Shown here one piece after another: positions 9,241-16,378 of a stretch of DNA of 16,378 nucleotides (its first letter is position 1; every line of letters begins with the position of its first letter). The notes beneath the pieces were generated by a model, which saw only the letters and a program-made list of their open reading frames with translations, searched no databases and had not been told where the DNA came from. Where the stretch lies: contig BAXO01000111.1 of assembly GCA_001310555.1 (NCBI GenBank), forward strand, positions 1 to 16,378. Reading direction: 5' to 3'. Position numbers and translations under genes: made by a program. The DNA comes from Bacillus sp. JCM 19058. Lineage in GTDB: Bacteria; Bacillota; Bacilli; Bacillales_H; Bacillaceae_D.

Positions 9241-10949
9241 ATGCTTGCGCGTTTTTTTTCGTATTACCGGCCGTATAAGTGGCTGTTTATCCTTGATTTC
9301 TCATGTGCTGTTTTTGTTGGATTACTCGAGCTGGCTTTTCCGCTCGCGGTTAATCAAGTCATTGACCGGCTGCTCCCGGGAGGAGACTGGTCGATCATTC
9401 TCTGGGCATGCCTAGGCCTTTTATTCATCTATGTTATTAATACCGCTCTTCATTATATCGTAACGTATTGGGGCCACAAGCTCGGAATTAACATCGAAAC
9501 CGATATGCGGCGGAAGCTGTTCAACCACATGCAAAAGCTATCATTTGCTTACTATGATAATCATAAAACGGGCCATTCCATCTCTCGGTTAACGAAGGAT
9601 TTAGAGGAAATTGGCGAAGTCGCTCATCACGGCCCGGAGGATGCGTTCGTTGCGGTCATGACATTGATTGGCTCCTTTGCGATTATGCTATCGATTAACT
9701 GGAAGCTGGCGATTCTTTCGTTCTTGGTTATACCATTGTTAATGATTTTTGCAATCCATTTTAATAAGAAGATGACAAGAACCTTTCGTCAGATGTTCAG
9801 CGATATTGCTGATATTAATGCCCGTGTCGAGGATAGTATTGGCGGAATCCGCGTCGTTCAGGCTTTCGCTAATGAAAAGCATGAGCAAAAGCAATTTGGC
9901 GTAAATAACGAGCGTTATCGTTCAACAAAGCTAGCTTCCTATAAAATTATGGCGCAAAACATTACGGCGAACTATATGCTGATGCGCCTCGTAACACTAT
10001 TTACCTTACTGTTTGGGACATGGTTTGTCATTGGTGGGGAGTTATCCTATGGAGAATTTGTTGCCTTCATTTTACTGTCCAATGTTCTGCTTGGTCCTAT
10101 CCAAAAAATCAATGCTGTCATCGAAAGCTATCCAAAAGGAATCGCTGGCTTCAAACGCTATGTTGAGGTTCTGGAAACGGCGCCTGATATTGCCGATTCT
10201 CCACATGCCAAGGAGGTTAAGCTGGATGGCAATATCGCATACCGTGGCGTAACCTTCGGCTATGAAGGACATGAAAATGTGTTAGACGATATTAGCTTAA
10301 CGATAAAAAAAGGAGAGACTGTTGCGTTTGTCGGACCATCCGGCGCAGGGAAAACTACGCTTTGCAGCTTGCTACCACGCTTTTATGAAATTGCTCAAGG
10401 TGCGATAGAAATTGATGGGATTGACATTCGTTCGATCACTCTCGACTCGTTACGCAGTCAAATCGGAATTGTTCAGCAGGATGTCTTTTTGTTTTCTGGG
10501 AGCATTCGTGAAAATATTTCGTATGGAAAGCTAAAAGCTACCGATGAAGAGATTCTCGACGCGGCACGGCGAGCCAAGCTCGATGATTTTATTGCGACTC
10601 AACCGCAAGGACTGGATACGATCATTGGCGAGCGTGGCGTTAAGTTATCCGGCGGTCAAAACAACGCTTAGCGATCGCACGTATGTTTTTGAAAAATCCA
10701 CCGATATTAATTCTTGATGAAGCGACTTCAGCGCTCGATACCGAGACAGAGGTGGCGATTCAACAAGCGCTTGCTGAACTGTCGAAAGGGCGGACGACCC
10801 TCGTTATTGCCCATCGGCTGGCGACGATTAAAAATGCCGACCGAATTATGGTGGTCACTAAGGAAGGAATTGCCGAACAAGGCAGACATGAACAATTAAT
10901 TCAAGAAAACGGAATATACAGGCGCTTGCATCAAGCCCAGTTTGGTTAA
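9241..10949 (+). CDS. ABC exporter, fused permease and ATPase half-transporter (one frameshift)
   Basis: Type IV-fold ABC half-transporter of about 570 residues that would work as a homodimer in the membrane. Residues 1 to about 310 are the six-helix transmembrane domain (starts [20 protein letters not shown]). The ATPase follows, with Walker [11 protein letters not shown] at about 365, Q-loop [16 protein letters not shown], signature LSGGQ at about 470, Walker [13 protein letters not shown] and switch His in VIAHRLATI. It resembles Bacillus YgaD/MsbA-like multidrug or lipid exporters. Substrate is unknown. The frame breaks at 10658-10661, where four A should be five so that LSGGQ continues as [10 protein letters not shown]. 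The ATG has AAAGGAGA upstream. An 8-base T run at 9252-9259 is in frame here. A Fur-type box over its promoter suggests metal control. Confidence 0.9.
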
Positions 10950-10956
10950 TGTATAG

Positions 10957-10991
10957 ACAGCAGGAACAAGTCATTTGTTCTTGCTGTTTTT
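10957..10991 (+). terminator. terminator of the ABC exporter gene
   Basis: ACAGCAGGAACAA (10957-10969) pairs with TTGTTCTTGCTGT (10975-10987), with one G-T wobble and a 5-base loop. T continues to 10991. It lies 8 bases after the stop codon, so the exporter is monocistronic. Confidence 0.9.
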
Positions 10992-11113
10992 GATTTAGCA
11001 CCATTAGGTAACGGTGTAAAGCTCGTAATACGAAAGGTGAAGATAGCATTCTAGGAAAGTAGATCATTCCCGATTTTTCACTACAGGCATTAGGATCTGG
11101 ACTTTGAAGGAGG

Positions 11114-11277
11114 GTAGTAGTTAATCATATTGCTGTATACAACTGGCTGAAAGAGACGAACGAAATGCGTAAGAAAGTGGTTCACCGTCAGATGTTACTC
11201 CATTGCCGCAGCCACATAATGGTTCACTAGGCGAAGTTGATAGAATACTACAAGAGGAGTATAGTAGACTCATGTGA
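11114..11277 (+). pseudogene. possible small broken reading frame, unrecognised
   Basis: After a GGAGG at 11109-11113, one frame reads VVVNHIAVYNWLKETNEMRK and then loses coding character near 11184. One extra C at 11184-11186 would connect it to SDVTPLPQPHNGSLGEVDRI and a stop at 11275-11277. That gives about 54 residues. No standard start codon is present in the first part. I do not recognise the protein. It could be a small Bacillus protein damaged by the same kind of indel as its neighbours, or a chance frame. The rest of 10992-11372 holds nothing else I can support. Confidence 0.3.
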
Positions 11278-11372
11278 TTTTTAGCCACTCGAAGTAAATC
11301 GTTTCATCCGACTTCTCATGTAATTGACGACTAGAAGGAGAGGTGAAATTCCCTTTTAAAGGAGCCTTTCTA

Positions 11373-12879
11373 ATGAAACAACTGATTGAACAACGAATTT
11401 ATCTTTTCTACTCGGGAGTTCTGCTGCTTTTTTTTGATCAACGTATTTGTTGACATACTTTTACTAGAATATATCGTTGGCCTATTAACTATTCCAATGC
11501 TAGTTGTTTCGTTTTTCCGGGCAAACCGGCTTTTTAAAATCCTTGGAAGTGTGTTTATCATCACTGGTACAATCATGTATGCTTATGCCGGGCTACCGTT
11601 TCATGAAGTTCCGCTTTACATGACTTCAACGATGCCCCTGCTCGCTTTTTTTAACTGTGCTCCCGTGGATGAATAGCGCCGTTCACGTTGGACGCTACGA
11701 TCAGCGCATCAATGAGCTGATGAAGGAAAATGTCGATCACCTCGGAAGCTTATACGCTAGAAGCTTGCTGACATCAACCGTTTTGTTTTCGTTTCTTAAC
11801 TTGTCAGCTATTCACTTAACACAAGGTGTTCTGCTTGAAAACCTTAACAAACTAAAGAAACCCTTGCGAGATTCATTTATTAGCCAAACAACGCTACGTG
11901 CATTCGCTCTTGCGCTAATCTGGAGTCCAATGGAGATTATCGTCGCGCTCACGGTGGACTCGACCGGTGTTAGCTACCTCGCTTATTTGCCTTGGTTGTT
12001 ATTATGTTCGGCAATTGTGCTAAGTATTGATTTACTGAGAGGGAAAAAGCGTTACGAGCATATTCCATACACTGCCTCGACCGAGACAGGCCGCAAAAAA
12101 ATTAAAAAAACGGACTATTTTCATCCAAATTTTTAAACTATTTATTGCTTTGACGGTCTTTTTAACTACTGTCATTTTGACTAGTACGATCTTTCACATC
12201 GATTTTATTTTGACTGTAACACTCGTTATTCTCCCATTCTCTTGCCTTTGGGCAATTTCAATGAAAAGGTGGTATTATTTTCGGATTTTTGGCTGGCGGG
12301 TGTGGAAAGAACGGACAAACCAAATGCAGAACTTTGTTGTTCTGTTTATTTCGTTAGCCTTTTTTTTCCAGCAGCTTGAATGAAACACCCTTCCTGCAGC
12401 TTATCCAAAAGCCGTTTCTCGCTTATTCAGAGCATGCTTATATAATTTTACTGCTCATCCTGCTAACATATTTGGTCATGGCGCTTTTAGGTGTTCACCC
12501 TGTAGCTACGATCGGTGTATTGCTGGAAGTCCTGTCCCCGTTGTTAGAGATTCTGAATCCGTTAAGCATCGGGATCGTGCTAATTGTCGGGGCATTAGCA
12601 ACGTCCAGCTCCGGGACGTACGGAATTATGGTGACGATCACCTCAATGAATACAAAACAGAACCCGTACCGGATTACTTGGAGCAACCTTCCTTTTGCGC
12701 TCCTGCTTGGCGGAGTTGCTGTACTCATAGCTACTTGCTTTTATAATGTTTATAGCAGGTTAGCTGCCCACCGAATCCAGTTGACATGCTATAATAAAGT
12801 GAAACTTTCATTAGTGGGGCCTAATAGGAAGGTGAATCAATCAGGGATGTATGGGGGAGTGCTCCCCATTCAAAACTGA
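11373..12879 (+). CDS. multi-spanning membrane protein of unknown function (four frameshifts)
   Basis: I do not recognise this gene. Rejoined, it gives about 460-500 residues with roughly ten or more hydrophobic spans. It starts MKQLIEQRIYLFYSGVLLLF behind an AAAGGAG site with 8-base spacing. A middle polar loop (RYDQRINELMKENVDHLGSL) and a basic loop near residue 230 separate blocks of helices. The C-terminal block has LLGVHPVATIGVLLEVLSPL and GALATSSSGTYGIMVTITS. This Ser/Gly-rich re-entrant-looking segment is reminiscent of ion-transporter superfamily permeases, so a transporter role is a guess. Breaks: 11428-11435 (T8, expect 7), 11646-11652 (T7, expect 6), 12095-12101 or 12104-12110 (A7, expect 6) and 12360-12367 (T8, expect 7). 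The written tail to 12879 looks non-membrane. If the T run at 12739-12742 is one too long, the protein ends IMFIAG at 12763. Confidence 0.7.
12787..12795 (+). promoter_or_regulatory. extended -10 promoter upstream of the restriction-modification genes
   Basis: TGCTATAAT is a perfect extended -10 (TGnTATAAT). The nearby TTGACA at 12781 is too close to serve as its -35. The spacing from here to the methyltransferase start (about 170 bases) leaves a long leader with the hairpin at 12851-12869. Confidence 0.45.
12851..12869 (+). other. GC-rich hairpin in the methyltransferase leader
   Basis: ATGGGGGAG and CTCCCCAT pair with one bulged G around a TG turn, giving a very stable stem for this AT-rich DNA. 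No T tract follows. It may modulate methyltransferase expression or mark the end of the upstream gene's transcript. Confidence 0.45.
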
Positions 12880-12964
12880 GCTACATAATGATGAGGTTAC
12901 TGCCCATTAACCGGGGGACACGAGCAATATTTCGACAGACTGGAAAGAGAAGGGGAGAACACGA

Positions 12965-13833
12965 TTGTCTATTGTAACAAATAATAAGGCTCAGCCGTTT
13001 CTTAAATGGGCCGGGGGAAAACGACAGCTGCTTCCAGAGATCCATCAATACTTGCCTCTGCAATTTGGCGATTATTATGAGCCGTTTCTCGGAGCAGGCG
13101 CGGTTCTGTTCTCGCTACAGCCACAAGCAGCAATTATTAACGATATTAATGAAGAGTTGATCAATACGTACCAAGTCATTAAAACCGACGTCGATCGGCT
13201 CATTTCCGAATTAAAAAAGCATAAAAATGAACCGGAATACTTTTACATGCTACGCAACCTTGACCGAACGTCTCATACAAGCAGCTATCAGCAATCGAGA
13301 GAGCATCGAGAATTATTTATTTAAACAAAACATGCTTTAACGGACTGTACCGCGTCAACAGCAAAGGCCAGTTTAATGTTCCATTCGGCAAATATAAGAA
13401 TCCTCAATACGTAAATGAAGAAGTGATTCGAGCTGTCAGTGCTTATTTAAACAAACAGCAAATAACCATTCTGAATACAGATTTTGAGGAAGCTGTTCGA
13501 GATGCGAAGGAGGGTGACCTCGTTTATTTTGATCCGCCATACGATCCGGTATCCGAGACATCTGCCTTTACGAGCTACAGTTTAAACGGATTTAATAAGG
13601 AGCATCAAATGCAGCTACGCGATCTTTTTGAAGAGTTAGATCGCAGGGGCTGCCACGTCCTTCTTAGCAATTCAGCAACTGATTTTATTTTCGATCTGTA
13701 TCAAAATTATCGCATTGTCACCGTACGAGCGAGTCGGAGCATCAATTCTGTTTCGGACAAGCGTGGCAAAATCAATGAGGTCCTGGTGATGAATTATGAG
13801 CCTAAACCAAAAAGCTTGGACAACCCTATTTGA
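12965..13833 (+). CDS. D12/Dam-class adenine-N6 DNA methyltransferase of a type II R-M system (one frameshift)
   Basis: Transfers a methyl group from S-adenosylmethionine to adenine in its target site and protects host DNA from the adjacent nuclease. It has about 289 residues, normal for DpnM-like enzymes. Motif X is FLKWAGGKRQL (about 12-22), motif I YEPFLGAGAV (about 38), and the catalytic motif IV YFDPPYDPVS (about 188), followed by AFTSYSLNGF typical of the Dam group. The start is TTG with GGGGAG about 8 bases upstream. The frame breaks near 13271-13274. One extra T gives NLDRTSSYKQLSAIERASRI and continues into IYLNKTCFNGLYRVN. GATC specificity is likely from family but not proven, since D12 enzymes also recognise other sites. 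It overlaps the nuclease gene by 38 bases. Confidence 0.92.
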
Positions 13834-15085
13834 ACGGTATCAAATTCTCGAGGCCATTGAAGATAAAGGCTTTTACGAAATCTCGGCCAAGGCGATCAAG
13901 GAGGAACGGGAGCCGCGATTGATGGCAAAATTCGATCATTTTAAAAATCTGCCTGAAGTTTTCCGCCAACACCAGCTGTCGATTTTGCCACTTTCCCGCT
14001 CGAGCTATATTATTGGGGACTTTCAAGTATATAAAGACCTACAATACGAGAAGGATGCCGCCTTAAAAGAAGTTTATTTACCAGCCTCAATCCGTTCGCT
14101 CGATCCGAAGCAGCTTTACTCAGAAAGTGCTGCTCTTCATTGTGCGTATGCAACGGGAATGATTGATCAGCTCCTTTCTGAACGAGCGGTGCCGACCGTC
14201 TCCGGACGAATGTCTTCGAGTCAATTTCAATTTCGTATCCAAACGAGAAGAGGAGCAGAGCGAGAGATTGCGATAAAAAACGCTCAAGTAGAAATCGATG
14301 CAGGCTTTGAAAGCGAATCCGCATTTATGATTGTCGAAGCTAAAAAAGAAAGCGTAAAGGATTTTCTTATTAGACAGCTGTATTATCCTTATCGTTTATG
14401 GCGTGACAAGCTTACGAAGCCGATTAAGTCCATGTTCTTCACTCATTCTAACGATATTTTCAGCTTTTTTGAATTTGATTTTTCTGATCCGACCCGTTAT
14501 AACTCGCTCGTTTTAAGGAAGCAAAGCCATTTTATTGTCGAGCATGAAAAAAATAATAATGGAGGATATTTACCAGCTGCTTGAACGAGCGAGTGAAGAA
14601 GAGGAACCGAGAATTCCTTTCCCACAGGCAAACTCCTTTCCTCGCGTTGTAGACTTGCTCGGACTTCTAGTCAATGAAGAATTAACACCTGAACAAATTA
14701 CTTCTGTTTATGACTTTGACGAGCGACAGACAGACTACTATACAAATGCAGCGATCTATTTAGGCCTAATTAAAAAAAAGAAGCGGTAGCAAGAGGACAA
14801 GCGCTTATCTTTTAACTGACAAAGGAAGGCGGATTATGAACTTGCCACTGAAGCAAAAGTACTTATCTTTTGCTCAAACGATTGTAGAGCATCGTATTTT
14901 TAAAACGGTCTTAAAAGAAACATTGCTCCAAAAAAAGAACGTTGGACAAAGAAACGATCGTCGAGATGATGAAGCAGCATTCGCTCTATCAAGTCAAAGC
15001 AGAAAGTACTTATTTTCGTAGAGCATCGACTGTTCGGAACTGGGTTAACTGGATCATTAATCTTCCGAACCAATACGGAGAATGA
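13796..15085 (+). CDS. type II restriction endonuclease, PD-(D/E)XK core plus winged helix (three frameshifts)
   Basis: Predicted cognate endonuclease, about 428 residues once rejoined. The N-terminal part (MSLNQKAWTTLFERYQILEA, EPRLMAKFDHFKNLPEVF) resembles a conserved family found beside Dam-like methyltransferases. The nuclease core shows Asp168 in QVEIDAGF and Glu181-X-Lys183 in FMIVEAKKE, a D-X12-E-X-K metal-binding signature. FLIRQLYYPYRLW follows. The C-terminal region (about 255-430) reads as a winged helix (LVNEELTPEQITSVY, AIYLGLIKK, YLLTDKGRRIM). Breaks: 14547-14553 (A7, expect 6, joining VEHEK to IIMEDIYQLL), 14772-14779 (A8, expect 7) and 14930-14936 (A7, expect 6). The tail ends NWVNWIINLPNQYGE. 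The start overlaps the methyltransferase end, so the nuclease is translated after it. Specificity, probably GATC, is inferred. Confidence 0.8.
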
Positions 15086-15168
15086 AGTAGGTATTATTCA
15101 GAATAACGCTGCTTCAATAAAGAAGGAAGGTAAACCCTTTGGCCTGTAAAGCTTTCTTTTATAGAATG

Positions 15169-15195
15169 TGATATAATTGGTACAAACTATTACCA
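15169..15195 (+). promoter_or_regulatory. extended -10 promoter of tetR with overlapping inverted repeat
   Basis: TGATATAAT (15169-15177) is an exact extended -10. Directly downstream, TGGTA (15178-15182) and TACCA (15191-15195) form an inverted repeat with an 8-base spacer across the start site. It is a candidate repressor site, perhaps autoregulatory, though it differs from the TGACC/GGTCA site at 15868. Confidence 0.45.
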
Positions 15196-15218
15196 TTAGT
15201 GATAAGTTGAGGGGTTTT

Positions 15219-15794
15219 ATGGCGCGATATAATAAAGAGAATTCCATCAGAATTCAAAGATTGCGAAAAGAAAAAAATTATTACAACCGCTTTAAGTGTG
15301 TTCGCTGAAAAAGGCCTGAATAATACAACCATGCAAACAATTGCTAATGAAGCTGGCATTAGTAAGGGATTAATGTATCATTATTTTTCTTCTAAGAATG
15401 ATATTATGCAAGCCTGTTTAGAATGGGCGATGGATGATGCTCAGAGGCTTTTTGATGAAATAGATTGCTTACCTGGGACGTCCATAGAAAAGTTGTTTTA
15501 CTTTACTAAAAGTGCATTGTCGCAAAAGAGAAGAGATTCCTTTAGAATTATTCAAAAGTTAATCACAGCGGAAGAGTTACGATTTGTTGATGAGTTAGTG
15601 AGTTAGTTACCCAAAAGTGGTGCCTATCTTGATTGAGGGTCAAAAAAAAGAAGGAAGTTGTAGAAGGTGACCCTGTAAAAATTGTCGATCTGTATTTATC
15701 TGTTTTGTCAGGGCTTTTGCAGGAACAATTAGATTGGAAAGAAGAGGCGCTTAACTGGAATATAGAACGATTATTAAAGATTATAGAATATTAA
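15219..15794 (+). CDS. TetR/AcrR-family transcriptional regulator (three frameshifts)
   Basis: Ligand-responsive DNA-binding repressor, about 190 residues. The N-terminal helix-turn-helix is clear: IITTALSVFAEKGLNNTTMQ, then TIANEAGISKGLMYHYFSSK. The C-terminal ligand-binding half is helical and family-typical in length (LYLSVLSGLLQEQLDWKEEA, ending LLKIIEY). The start ATG has GAGGGG 5 bases upstream. Breaks: 15271-15277 (A7, expect 6, joining RLRKEK to IITTAL), about 15595-15610 (GTTAGTTA looks like a 4-base duplication before PKVVPILIEG) and 15642-15649 (A8, expect 7, joining EGQKK to EVVEGDPVKI). It is followed by a strong terminator and by the DUF418 gene, whose promoter carries a TetR-style palindrome. 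That makes the DUF418 gene its likely target. Confidence 0.88.
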
Positions 15795-15799
15795 TTTGA

Positions 15800-15830
15800 A
15801 TGCTGCATGAAAATTTGCAGCATTTTTTTT
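15800..15830 (+). terminator. terminator of tetR
   Basis: ATGCTGCA (15800-15807) pairs with TGCAGCAT (15816-15823), and T continues to 15830. It lies 5 bases past the tetR stop and separates it from the DUF418 gene, which has its own promoter. Confidence 0.9.
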
Positions 15831-15832
15831 AA

Positions 15833-15882
15833 TTGACTAAATGCGGATTCCATAATAATATATAAACTGACCCGGTCGGTCA
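15833..15882 (+). promoter_or_regulatory. promoter and TetR-type operator of the DUF418 gene
   Basis: TTGACT (15833-15838) and TAATAT (15856-15861) are spaced 17 bases apart. TGACC-CGGTC-GGTCA (15868-15882) follows immediately, an inverted repeat of the kind bound by many TetR proteins, placed over the start site. Repression by the adjacent TetR regulator is the simplest reading. Confidence 0.6.
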
Positions 15883-15908
15883 ATATATCATTTTGGAGGG
15901 TACATGTT

Positions 15909-16378
15909 TTGATACATACATCCAGTCACTATAAACACAATAGAAGCCTGGCTCCTGATCTGGGGAGAGGATTTATGCTATTACTAATCGTTGTTGCACA
16001 TGCTCCTTTGTTTTTATACACAGCAGAACCAGCCATTTTCAGCCGTCCGTTTGGTGAGAATCTAATGGATGATCTTGTGAACTTCTTCGGGTTAGTATTT
16101 GTTGATAACCGTGCTTTTCCTATGTTTGCTGTCCTTTTTGGCTATGGGATGGTGCTGATGTTAAAAGGACAAATTCGACGCGGTGTCTCAGAAGGTGATA
16201 TAAAGAAAGTTCTTAAGCGCAGGTCCTGGTTCTTAATACTATTTGGATTTATCCATTTTGTTTTTATTGGCGGGGCAGATATTCTTGCGTTATACGGTTT
16301 TTCCGGATTACTAATCGGGTGGTTATTATTTAAGTCTGAGAAAATTAAAGTACGCACATTGATACTTGTAAGTATCGC
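15909..16378 (+). CDS. DUF418/YeiB-like membrane protein, 5' part only
   Basis: Reads MIHTSSHYKHNRSLAPDLGR and then hydrophobic spans to the window edge, about 156 residues seen. The pattern RGFMLLLIVVAHAPLF, then DNRAFPMFAVLFGYGMVLML and SWFLILFGFIHFVFIGG-ADILALYGFSGLLIG, is the N-terminal half of DUF418 proteins. These are multi-pass membrane proteins of poorly defined function, often called putative transporters. I choose the TTG at 15909, 8 bases after GGAGGG. The ATG at 15904 is only 3 bases from that site and runs into TGA unless a T is missing at 15907-15910. From the TTG the frame is open with no break, one of the few clean stretches in the window. The gene is cut by the window end. 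Confidence 0.82.
   Translation, partial: MIHTSSHYKHNRSLAPDLGRGFMLLLIVVAHAPLFLYTAEPAIFSRPFGENLMDDLVNFFGLVFVDNRAFPMFAVLFGYGMVLMLKGQIRRGVSEGDIKKVLKRRSWFLILFGFIHFVFIGGADILALYGFSGLLIGWLLFKSEKIKVRTLILVSI

Noticed and set aside
14535..15021. Two separate small genes after the endonuclease
   Set aside because: With one-base corrections in the A runs at 14547, 14772 and 14930 they read continuously as the C-terminal winged-helix part of the endonuclease.

Overview
The window reads as a chromosomal segment of a low- to mid-GC Bacillaceae-like Firmicute. The reasons are strong AGGAGG-type ribosome binding sites, TTG starts, TTGACA/TATAAT promoters, a lipoprotein-type MalE and a Bacillus-like maltodextrin gene order. 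The species cannot be named from the sequence. The most important caveat is that almost every gene is broken by one or more small indels. I count about 26, of which 17 sit in A or T runs of 7 to 8. Protein homology continues across each break, so I annotate whole genes spanning the frames. The pattern looks more like base-calling error than gene decay: long runs read too long and short runs too short.

Left third (93-8135), starch and maltodextrin use. An ABC importer operon, malE-malF-malG, runs on the minus strand and ends in a bidirectional-type terminator. A divergent plus-strand gene encodes an intracellular GH13 neopullulanase/cyclomaltodextrinase. It is followed by a secreted amylase with the five-domain CGTase architecture (catalytic A/B, C, IPT, CBM20). 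The pathway is extracellular starch breakdown, lipoprotein capture and import of dextrins, then cytoplasmic hydrolysis. No transporter ATPase and no regulator gene lie in the window. A shared near-palindrome, TTTGYRCAAA, lies near all three transcription units and may be the operator of a LacI-family regulator. The amylase is preceded by a structured leader RNA ending in an intrinsic terminator, with a possible competing antiterminator pairing.

Middle (8136-12879). A gene-poor kilobase holds an inverted repeat and an orphan terminator. Then comes a one-gene ABC exporter whose promoter overlaps a strong Fur-box-like sequence. Next are a doubtful small reading frame and an unrecognised multi-spanning membrane protein in four pieces.

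Right part (12880-16378). A two-gene type II restriction-modification system follows: a D12/Dam-class adenine methyltransferase with a TTG start, overlapping by 38 bases a PD-(D/E)XK endonuclease with a C-terminal winged helix. After it come a TetR-family regulator and the start of a DUF418 membrane protein, whose promoter carries a TetR-type palindrome.
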